The notes beneath the pieces are model-generated. The model was not told the origin of the DNA. It saw only the letters and a list, made by a program, of their open reading frames with translations, and searched no databases. The position numbers and the translations under genes were made by a program. This document shows, one piece after another, positions 9,566-16,945 of a stretch of 64,000 nt of DNA. Position 1 is the first letter of the stretch; each line of letters begins with the position of its first letter. Origin of the DNA: Trichomonas vaginalis G3. Taxonomy: Eukaryota; Parabasalia; Trichomonadida; Trichomonadidae. The stretch spans positions 8,155,797 through 8,219,796 of the forward strand of contig NC_067204.1 of assembly GCF_026262505.1 (NCBI RefSeq), read 5' to 3'.

Positions 9566-10061
9566 TATTTTTGTCAAATGTTTCGCTTTCAATGAATACA
9601 ATAAATGAATCTTTGTCATCGTCCATAATTGATCTATATATTGTATTTTTTTCATGAAGATCTAATGTATAATTTCCATATAATTTTTGATCTCGATAAC
9701 TGATTGGAAATCCATATTCCTTATTAAAGAAGTATTGTAAAGCTTGATGTTCCAAAAAACCAGGTTTTATCTGAAATTCTTCATAAAACATTTTGAAAAT
9801 GAGCCAATATGATTTCAAATATCTATTATTAAATCTATATGCGTGAAAACTGGACGGAAAGTTTCCCTTTGGTAAAATATTTGTCTCAATAGCAATAGTT
9901 TTCAGCTTTTTATAAATTTCTTTTATTTCTGTGATATTTGTTGTGTTAATACGCGCAAAAGATGATATGATTTCATGATGGTTTCGAAATCTTTCTGTCA
10001 ACTCTTTGTACATGAGTTTGTTATCTTTCTCTTCACTCATTAATTTGAATTCAAATAGCAA
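9566..10061 (-). pseudogene. ankyrin-family protein, N-terminal part, cut by mariner
   Basis: The minus-strand frame starts MLFEFKLMSEEKDN; MSEEK at 10040 is the more likely start. The stretch NTIYRSIMDDDKDSFIVFIE matches the segment that in the large trichomonad ankyrin family sits just before the ankyrin repeats. The frame then runs straight into the mariner terminal repeat and gains the foreign tail IGCPKVCLAQT before a stop. The ankyrin repeats themselves are not in the window. This is a host gene truncated by transposon insertion at the TA at 9564-9565. It might still give a short protein of about 165-175 residues. Confidence 0.65.
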
Positions 10062-10553
10062 AGTCGTAAAAAAGTCGAAAACTTAAAGTCGTAAAATAAA
10101 ATTTTCAGAATGCACACGAAAACAATAAAATCCTTTTGAGTAAAAATGTTTTAATGTAAAAAACTTCCAGGTCTCGCAAATGAGTACGCTTAAATTTACA
10201 AATTCACTCAAATCTCAATTTGAAAGTATCTCATTAATGCCAAGTATTATATTAATTGACATATAGAGCTTGGTTTTCTGATCTAAATCTCTTGATCGGA
10301 CAGAAAATTAAATTTGTTCAAATTTTCCTCATAACTTCATCATGACCTTTGCGAATACCAGCGTTTAACCAAAAGATTATTATAATAGCTTATATAGCTC
10401 AATGTTGGAAGAGTAATGATGTTAATTGCAAACTCGGCAATTTTGAAGGCAAAACGCCTGACTTTTTGGCAAACCCAAATTTTAGCTAAAAGTGACAGGG
10501 AAAAAAACGTTTAGTATTAAAAAAAAGACCGATGAGAGCTTCGTTCGAAATAT

Positions 10554-10615
10554 AGAGGGAACTGAGAATGCGCAACCATTCTCAGGGAATATTGGATGCT
10601 ATTCCCGTTCCCTCT
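10554..10615. repeat. T-shaped (three-way) perfect hairpin
   Basis: An outer stem AGAGGGAAC (10554-10562) pairs with GTTCCCTCT (10607-10615). Inside it are two further perfect stems: CTGAGAATG (10562-10570) with CATTCTCAG (10577-10585), and GGAATA (10586-10591) with TATTCC (10600-10605). This is a compact cloverleaf-like fold of 62 bases. Confidence 0.6.
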
Positions 10616-10657
10616 GTATGGAAAATTGAGGTTTTCAAAGGGAGTTAAAATAATATC

Positions 10658-10887
10658 AAATTTATACTAATTTACTTCAAAATACAAAAGTATTTGACAG
10701 CTAAAATTAGTTACTTTAGCAAGCCTATCAATACCCTTTTACGATTATTGTTACTTTTTCGAAATAAAAGTAAAAACAAATTTATACTAATTTACTTCAA
10801 AATACAAAAGTATTTGACAGCTAAAATTAGTTACTTTAGCAAGCCTATCAATACCCTTTTACGATTATTGCTACTTTTTCGAAATAA
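10658..10887. repeat. tandem duplication, 120-bp period
   Basis: The block starting AAATTTATACTAATTTACTT at 10658 recurs at 10778 with only one or two differences over about 110 bases (for example TTGTTAC versus TTGCTAC). The high identity points to a recent duplication. The open frame across it (10694-11032) is a by-product of the repeat and I do not call it a gene. Confidence 0.85.
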
Positions 10888-10990
10888 AATAAATTTATTA
10901 TCAAAAACCTTTTTTTTTCTTAGTAAAAATAAACGAAATTTTTTACCTTATGAACTTTTGATGGAAATATGCAAATTTAAAATAATAAAG

Positions 10991-11116
10991 AAAGCCGCGA
11001 GCGAAGCGATCGGCTTAGTTCGAAGATTTTGATTCAAATCTTTGCTGATCTGTAATTCGCGGAAGCCGCGAGCGAATCGAGCGGCTTAGGTCTAAGATTT
11101 TGATTCAAATCTTTGC
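10991..11116. repeat. two copies of a GC-rich hairpin unit
   Basis: AAGCCGCGAGCGAAGCGATC-GGCTT at 10993 and the variant with ...GCGAATCGAGCGGCTT at 11063 are spaced 70 bases apart, each followed by AAGATTTTGATTCAAATCTTTGCT. Each unit has two palindromic parts: AAGCCG with CGGCTT, and AAGATTTTGATTCAAATCTT. They are much more GC-rich than their surroundings. Confidence 0.6.
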
Positions 11117-11375
11117 TTATATTCCTTAAATTCTTTATGAAACTCGCAACAGTTCCATAAAAAATTTTAAATTCTAAACTGTCGAAATTACCGATCGGGA
11201 ATCACACCCTTCACGGGTGTGTCACTTTTTACAGGCGTGTCACTTTTAGCTAAAATTACCCCTACTCTGACTTTTTTATTAATTGCGTCTGCAGATAGAT
11301 GAGCTTTATTATTTCTAATAACATTTCAACAAAAGGTTCTCGATATAAAATATTTTTTTTTTATAAAAATTTGAA

Positions 11376-12095
11376 ATGGAAACTTGGGCATTTAATGTTG
11401 GATGCGGATTAATTGCAAGTGCTCCCGTTGCAGCAGGACATTTCATATTAGGTAAACAAATGCGTTACATCGTTCTTGCTTGGCTTTGCGCCTTTGTCGC
11501 AACAATTGTTTTAGTTCTTTGCTCACTCAGTGCATTATTCATTAAAGAGAAATATGAAAACGCATGGAAGAATGCAAGATGGTACACTCTTTTGTACTGC
11601 GTTCCTTTCGAAGCAGTTGGAAAATGTTTAATCAAATTCTTTGCTTGCCGTCAATCATTCTTACGCTACCCATCTAATCGTGCTTCTATTGGTTTAGCAT
11701 GTGGTATCGGCTTTTCACTTGCTCATATTCTTTGTTTATATTATCCAATGTTATTCGATCAATCACTCGGTATTGATATTACAGAAAATCACTCCAAGCG
11801 TTTTCCAAATGCTCTCGATTTAGCAATTGGATATCATGCTGCCAGCGTTTTCCAAATCGGTGTTTCACTATTTTTACTCAGATTCGCTAACTTGAACATT
11901 TTCATAGCCGGATTCTTAGTCATGGCTGCTCAATTTGGCTTTAGCGCTATTTCTATTATACAAGAACCCTACGTAAAGGATCCAATCATGGTTGTTATCG
12001 GTTACTTAGTAGCATTAATGGGTGCTTATTCTTACAGATCCATGAAATTTGAAGAACTCGTTAACCAGGACGATAAAGTTCAAGTCGATGATTAA
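11376..12095 (+). CDS. APH1: APH-1-like gamma-secretase subunit, 239 aa
   Basis: APH-1 is the seven-pass scaffold subunit of gamma-secretase, the membrane protease complex with presenilin, nicastrin and PEN-2. The protein is hydrophobic with about seven spans and lines up with animal APH-1 along its length. The first span has the FxxGCxxxAxxP pattern (residues 6-17 here), the second is the RYIVLAWLCAFVA-type span, and later comes the RASIGLACGIGFSLAH segment with a GxxxG step, which in the family contacts the other subunits. The C-terminal spans end in GAYSYRS, as in GGSLRS of APH-1. Two histidines of spans 5 and 6 of animal APH-1 are not at the matching places (Q and F instead). The length, about 240, fits the family. 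No Inr is seen near the ATG. Identification is by eye, fairly sure. Confidence 0.7.
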   Translation: METWAFNVGCGLIASAPVAAGHFILGKQMRYIVLAWLCAFVATIVLVLCSLSALFIKEKYENAWKNARWYTLLYCVPFEAVGKCLIKFFACRQSFLRYPSNRASIGLACGIGFSLAHILCLYYPMLFDQSLGIDITENHSKRFPNALDLAIGYHAASVFQIGVSLFLLRFANLNIFIAGFLVMAAQFGFSAISIIQEPYVKDPIMVVIGYLVALMGAYSYRSMKFEELVNQDDKVQVDD

Positions 12096-12526
12096 TTTTA
12101 CTTAAAATATGTTCTTTTATGCTCGAAATTGTAAATGGGTTATTTATATCTATTTTTTCATATAATTTAACATTGAAAACATCAATATTAAAAATCAAAA
12201 TCATATTTACGATTCTATATCAAATATAAATAGTAGACTGAGGAAATAATAAGACAAATATATAATTTTTATTAGAATTAGACCAAAAACTTGATGTTTA
12301 TTGAAGGATTTCCAAATAATTTTCTTTGTTAAACGAAATTAGGAGCTGTTTGTATTACGTTATTCGATTTTAGGATGAAATGAAAAGAAAGAATTAATAT
12401 ATAACGTATTTAATAAAGAAAAATTATTAATGACATTATGAAATTTGAATAATGATCAAAAATGTGTATTGCGTAGTTAGTTTAAGACAATGAGAGTAGG
12501 TATTTTTAATATATAGTATTATTAGC
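12096..12526. other. gene-free spacer, nothing recognised
   Basis: AT-rich sequence between the convergent APH-1-like and CCDC53 genes. Both 3' ends lie here. I see no repeat, hairpin or frame of note. Confidence 0.6.
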
Positions 12527-13180
12527 TTATTGCGGAGCTAGATTTTCGAGTAATGTTGGATCAAGTCCCTCATCAATCATCTTCTGACGGAACGCGATAA
12601 GAGGAACGCGAATCTTGAGATATTTAAGGTATGGCGCGTATCTTGGGTCGTTTCTAACATCATTTGGATCTGCTTCTGGTTCCGCATTTTCTCCTTCAGC
12701 TGCTTGTCCCTCACCCTCAGCAGCCGCTTCACCTTCTGCTGGAGGAGCTGCACCGTCTGGTGGCGGCGGTGGTGGTGGAGCTTGACCATCTGCGCCAGCG
12801 CCAGGCGGTGGAGGTGGTGGAGGTGGAGCTGGGGCTCCATCAGCGGCAGGAGGTGGTGGAACTCCTGCCTGTGGAGAAGGTGCTGATGATGGAGGTAAAG
12901 GTTGACCAGGAACAAAACCAAGACCTTTAACGGATTCAAGCTTGCTTTCTAAAATTTTTGTGAGAATTTCGATGTTATTTATTCTTTGTGAGACTTCAAG
13001 AAGTTTCATATCGCATATATTGCTAAACCTGTTCAAAAAATCAACTGTTCTTTCTGTAAATTGGTTAATACTGGCCATGATACGTGCATGACCTATTGAC
13101 TCGACGTTGCGATAGTCTAAAGCACCATCCATCTCGTCAAATTGCGGTTTGTCAGAATTTTTTTGATCCATTTTTCGCAT
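12527..13180 (-). CDS. WASHC3: WASH complex subunit CCDC53/WASHC3, 217 aa
   Basis: This subunit belongs to the WASH complex that activates Arp2/3 on endosomes. The N-terminal half matches the family helix (INQFTERTVDFLNRFSNICD, residues ~39-58, then RINNIEILTKILESKLES, a coiled coil). A long proline-rich stretch follows (residues ~95-150), and then the conserved C-terminal motif DPRYAPYLKYLKIRVPLIAF with KMIDEGLDPTLLE, which in human CCDC53 reads DPRYARYLKMVQVGVPVMAI and KMISEGLDPDLLE. The polyproline insert is larger than in animals and alanine/glutamate-rich. The start could be M1 (13180) or M4 (MDQKN, 13171). Two Inr-like sites, TCATA and TCATT, lie 16-24 bases upstream. Sure of the family. 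Confidence 0.92.
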   Translation of the reverse strand: MRKMDQKNSDKPQFDEMDGALDYRNVESIGHARIMASINQFTERTVDFLNRFSNICDMKLLEVSQRINNIEILTKILESKLESVKGLGFVPGQPLPPSSAPSPQAGVPPPPAADGAPAPPPPPPPPGAGADGQAPPPPPPPDGAAPPAEGEAAAEGEGQAAEGENAEPEADPNDVRNDPRYAPYLKYLKIRVPLIAFRQKMIDEGLDPTLLENLAPQ

Positions 13181-13195
13181 TTTCTTGATGTTATT

Positions 13196-13204
13196 TATGA
13201 ATGA
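13196..13204 (-). promoter_or_regulatory. Inr-like sites upstream of CCDC53
   Basis: On the minus strand TCATTCATA gives two overlapping TCAYW initiators 16-24 bases before the first ATG, the usual place in trichomonads. Confidence 0.45.
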
Positions 13205-13753
13205 AACCTATGGTTTTGAAAAGCATTATATTTGATGAATTTGTTTTTATCATTAAAAACTGTATAAATATCATTGCCATCTGATCCAAAGGATAATTAA
13301 ATTGATTAGAACGAAATCATGCATATGATAATGCAATACGTATTAAATAGGGCATTGTTTTATAGTTTATCATTGGAAAACTTCATTGATATCAAATATT
13401 CATATAAAAAAATATCATATTACCTATTCAGTATAATAGTTAATCCATATAATAATAGTACTTGCATTGAGTTACTGTCTTGTTATCCAATATCTAATAT
13501 TTTGGATAAGTTTGACATTTACTTAAATTGCATGCTATTGTTAATAGATCTAGTAATATATGGTATCATATATGATTTCTCTGATAGATGTTTTGTGTTG
13601 AAATTGCAATTATTTTGAAGATAAAAAAATTAACTGATGATTTTTAGTCATAATGTGAATCCAAGCATCAATTAGTCAATTATTCATATTTTTATATCCC
13701 TTGGATACTGAAACTTTGTTGAATTGATTTTTTGTTGAAGGTTGTTGAAATTG
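13205..13753. other. gene-free spacer between divergent genes
   Basis: AT-rich spacer holding the promoters of the CCDC53 and glycosyltransferase genes. A 99-codon open frame at 13319-13618 has the base and codon mix of random AT-rich DNA and no family likeness, so I do not call it. Confidence 0.5.
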
Positions 13754-13785
13754 TCACTTTTCCATCTCTGATGAAAGATGTTTAG
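13754..13785 (+). promoter_or_regulatory. Inr TCACTT and a four-codon upstream frame
   Basis: TCACTT at 13754-13759 is a canonical trichomonad initiator. The first ATG after it (13771) opens a four-codon frame MKDV with a TAG at 13783-13785, which overlaps the ATG of the main gene at 13778. A transcript starting at 13756 would thus have a minimal overlapping upstream frame. Confidence 0.5.
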
Positions 13786-14956
13786 TTTGGAAGAATTAGA
13801 GAAGGTTCAATTGATTATTTGCTGTATTTTAGCTATTTTTGCCGAAATTCTCTATATAATGACTTGTTCTTCTATTCATTCAAAAATTTCAATTCTTGAT
13901 TCGAAATCACATTTAAAATTTACAGAATTTAAGCACAAAGTACCATCATACAACTATACAAACGCGTGGTACAAGAATCAGTATAGTAACTACTTTACTT
14001 ACAGAGATTATTCTAAATGTCCATCATGTAACTATCCAAATAGAACAACTTCTCCTATAAAGAGCACTCCTTCAGATGTAATCCTTGTTTATGCAATCAA
14101 AGGAGTAAAAAATTTGATTTTGTTTATTCGAACTCTCAGACACACTGGAAGTCAAGCATCTGTATTCCTTTTTGTTGACACCGAGGCATATAACACAATA
14201 AATGCAGAAACAAAAGAAGTTTTAGATAAATGCGGAATGAATATTATAGATATGGGAAAATTCCCTGAATTCGATATTTTCTCCGCATTTTCAATGGGAT
14301 TTGTTGCGATGCACAACTTCCTGCTCTCAAATCAGAAGTATATAAGAAATGTCTTAATTGTTGACTTATATGACATAATTTTTCAGAGTGATCCATTCAC
14401 TCATTCCGGCCATATGGAGAAACTTGAATTTGTATCGCAAATGAACTTTTATAACAGTAGTGATACAGATAGAGAATGGATTTCGTTTTATAGAGACTTT
14501 GATCCGAAATGGAATGATTCCCTTATCATTAATAGTGGCCAACTTATTGGTTCTTGCTATAATGTTCTCCAGTTTTTAGATCTTTACTTAGAATTTTTTG
14601 ATCCAAGTGATTACTATAGCGTTCGGACAACGGATCAAGCGTTTTTCAATCTTTTGTTCCTCACCAAAAAGATTGATGAAAGGAAAATACCTTATATCAT
14701 ATATAAATACGATGCATACTCAAGAATCATCGTTACTTTGGGCCTTGAGCCTAGAGAGAGAAAGTTAGGATATGTTAGGAAGTATAAAATGAAAGAATAT
14801 GTCCCAATTATCCATCAATATTACAAAGTTCCAGATTTAATTTACAGTATATTAGATTCTTGCAAAAGAGAAACGAATAGATGGATTAACTACACTAGTG
14901 GATTCACAGATGAGGATATAGAAACATATGAAAAAGGAATTCGATTATATATATAA
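13778..14956 (+). CDS. type II membrane glycosyltransferase-like protein, 392 aa
   Basis: The N-terminus has one membrane span (LIICCILAIFAEILYIMTC, residues ~12-30) after a short cytosolic end, as in Golgi type II enzymes. The lumenal part has a GT-A-like layout: a first strand DVILVYAIKGVKNLILFIRT, the acidic strand end NVLIVDLYDIIFQSDPF (D-x-x-D-like metal/nucleotide site at about residue 192), then INSGQLIG and TTDQAFFNLL, which correspond to the acceptor-side motifs of several GT families. A CPSCNYP pair of cysteines follows the span. The exact family and substrate cannot be told by eye. The start ATG 13778 is set by the Inr at 13754. Confidence 0.6.
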   Translation: MFSLEELEKVQLIICCILAIFAEILYIMTCSSIHSKISILDSKSHLKFTEFKHKVPSYNYTNAWYKNQYSNYFTYRDYSKCPSCNYPNRTTSPIKSTPSDVILVYAIKGVKNLILFIRTLRHTGSQASVFLFVDTEAYNTINAETKEVLDKCGMNIIDMGKFPEFDIFSAFSMGFVAMHNFLLSNQKYIRNVLIVDLYDIIFQSDPFTHSGHMEKLEFVSQMNFYNSSDTDREWISFYRDFDPKWNDSLIINSGQLIGSCYNVLQFLDLYLEFFDPSDYYSVRTTDQAFFNLLFLTKKIDERKIPYIIYKYDAYSRIIVTLGLEPRERKLGYVRKYKMKEYVPIIHQYYKVPDLIYSILDSCKRETNRWINYTSGFTDEDIETYEKGIRLYI

Positions 14957-15287
14957 ATATTTTTTTGTTTTTTGTTTAAACTATTGTTAATATTACTTAG
15001 GATTGCATTACTAATATGATTATTATATTTGGTTTAGTGTAATGAAAACGCGGTCAAATGAAATTTCTGATTTGAGACAATCATGATGTATTGGTGTGTA
15101 ATGATATTTTTGAGTATCATTCCATAAATCAGATCAACTTTCTGTGATAATTTCTATTGATTTTATAAAAACGTGACAATTTTGAGAATGCGAATCTGAA
15201 ATATTGTTATAAATTGGATAGTATGATAATTATTTTGAATAAAATTTTTATCGTATTTGCCAATATTTTCAGAACAAACTCTTCAAA
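14957..15287. other. gene-free spacer, nothing recognised
   Basis: AT-rich spacer between two co-directional genes. No TCAYW initiator lies close to the next ATG and no repeat is seen. Confidence 0.5.
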
Positions 15288-16457
15288 ATGTCAGAAGATA
15301 CAGCAGCGGGCGATTTTGGAAAGAAGAGGCGAGTTTTTTATTTGATTGGTTGTATTTTTGGCACTCTACTATCCTATTACGTTAGATTATTCATTAGTAC
15401 TCAAAATATAAAAGGCTGTGATAATTTTCACAATCCCTGGTTCGCAACACTATTTATGTCCATAGGAATGGCTTATAGTAACATTATTTATCTTGTAAAG
15501 AGTCATAGATCAAAAGATCCCGATCCGAAATTTAGAAAGATACCATTATACCAATATTTGCATGCATTATTACCTGCATTGTGCGATATAATATTTTCAT
15601 TCTTGTATATAGCTTCAATAATTCAGAATGCCGCATTGAGTTCAGTTATTGTCAGAATTTTTGTTCTTTTCTTTGTAATCATTTTTGAAACACTCATTAT
15701 GAAGAGGAAATTGTATAAGTATGTAATATTTTCTATATCTCTCATAGTAATTGGTCTTGTAATTTCTGGAATTGGAGTAGGGTTTACATTTTTCAAAAAT
15801 CCCAACAATCAAGGTAATATTTGGATTGTAATTGCTTTACAAATAGTTGCCCAAGCAGTTTCTGCTTTTAAAGCTATTAGAGAAGAAACATTACTTCAAA
15901 ACAACGATATTACGCCAGTTTGGCTATGCGGAATAGAAGGAATGTATGAGTTATTAATTATACTCTTCATGATATACCCTATTATTAACTTTATTCCTTC
16001 AAAATTTGCAAAAGATTATGTATTCAAAGAAAATTTATGCAGTTCATTCAAAATAATGTTCAAATCGAATATGCTAATTATTGCTTTCTTCCTTTATCCA
16101 TTTCTTTCCTGTCTTTTTAATATATCTGTACTTGGAACAGAATTCATGTTTAGTGCTGCAAAATACTTAGTTTTAGATATAGTTGTTTCATCAACAATGC
16201 AATGGGTACTTGATTTGATACTTTTCTATTCAACTAATGGAAAATTAGAAACAGAACAGCAATTCGGAACCAAGTGGGATGGCTATAGCTTTATTAGACT
16301 TATTGGAGTCATTATACTCGTTATTGGGGCCATATTCTACATCAAACTAATGAGATTAAAATGTTTTGAATACGAAGACCCAGATGTATCTGTCTTCAAG
16401 ACGAATAATGATGATGAACGTTATGAACTTGATTCATTTAGAATGAGTATTGTTTAA
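15288..16457 (+). CDS. SLC35F6-type drug/metabolite superfamily transporter, 389 aa
   Basis: A ten-span membrane protein of the DMT/SLC35 class. Typical features are LLPALCDIIFSFLYIASIIQ (a third span with the P-A-x-CD start of SLC35F-type proteins, residues ~93-112), then SSVIVRIFVLFFVIIFETLI and the loop IALQIVAQAVSAFKAIREET, which matches the AQIIVA...EEKF helix of SLC35F6. PVWLCGIEGMYELLIILFM opens the seventh span, as in the PLRAVGTEG pattern. The loop before the last span carries GTKWDGYSFIRLIG. Substrate unknown; SLC35 members move nucleotide sugars or related solutes, but F6-type proteins are poorly defined. Confidence 0.65.
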   Translation: MSEDTAAGDFGKKRRVFYLIGCIFGTLLSYYVRLFISTQNIKGCDNFHNPWFATLFMSIGMAYSNIIYLVKSHRSKDPDPKFRKIPLYQYLHALLPALCDIIFSFLYIASIIQNAALSSVIVRIFVLFFVIIFETLIMKRKLYKYVIFSISLIVIGLVISGIGVGFTFFKNPNNQGNIWIVIALQIVAQAVSAFKAIREETLLQNNDITPVWLCGIEGMYELLIILFMIYPIINFIPSKFAKDYVFKENLCSSFKIMFKSNMLIIAFFLYPFLSCLFNISVLGTEFMFSAAKYLVLDIVVSSTMQWVLDLILFYSTNGKLETEQQFGTKWDGYSFIRLIGVIILVIGAIFYIKLMRLKCFEYEDPDVSVFKTNNDDERYELDSFRMSIV

Positions 16458-16945
16458 TTTATTATGATTTGTTTTTTGTTTATTATAAATATTATATATA
16501 ATAGTAATTATTAGTGAAAAAACAAAAAATGAACTATCTATGAAGGAAATATTATTTCTTTAGTCTGAGAATTTTCCTAAATCAAGAGATAGATACACAA
16601 CAACAAAAACTTTTTTTTTTCAATAAGACAGCAACATCAAAGCCAAATGTTTCGAGGAATATTCAAAAGGAAGACATAGTATATAGCAAAGGCCAACTTC
16701 AAAAAAACTTGTTAGAAGGAATTGCGCTAACCATATCAACGAGAACTTCTTGTCTTCTCACAAAAAGAAAGTTCGTAGTTACTTTCTACAAATTATGATT
16801 CCATTTTGTTAATGCAATGAACAGTCATTTTGCTTTATCATCACTGCAATTAATGAGAATGTTAACAAATGTTAGAAATCTTTGACAAAGATTATGAAAG
16901 AGAAAAAAATAAAGTCTTGAATTACTCTAAAAATAAAACAAACAT
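16458..16945. other. gene-free spacer between convergent genes
   Basis: AT-rich, with short A and T tracts. I see no repeat or frame worth calling. Confidence 0.55.

Larger units (their letters stand above)
10478..11257. repeat. 780-bp segment bounded by a 20-bp perfect inverted repeat
   Basis: AATTTTAGCTAAAAGTGACA (10478-10497) is repeated exactly in inverted orientation at 11238-11257. The enclosed DNA contains a three-way hairpin (10554-10615), a 120-bp tandem duplication (10658-10887), two GC-rich hairpins (10991-11113) and a short stem ACACCC-TTCAC-GGGTGT near 11204-11222. No transposase frame is visible and I cannot define a target duplication. It may be a non-autonomous DNA element or a composite spacer. 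The gene-free stretch 10062-11375 holds nothing else that I recognise. Confidence 0.45.

Noticed and set aside
10694-11032. 112-codon frame over the 120-bp tandem repeat
   Set aside because: The peptide repeats because the DNA repeats; it ends in the GC-rich hairpin and has no homologue.
12577-12939. Long open frames over the CCDC53 gene in other frames
   Set aside because: They are shadows of the GC-rich polyproline tract of CCDC53.
13319-13618. 99-codon plus-strand frame in the spacer
   Set aside because: Composition is that expected of AT-rich random DNA (I, Y, L, S, N), with no family likeness and no Inr.
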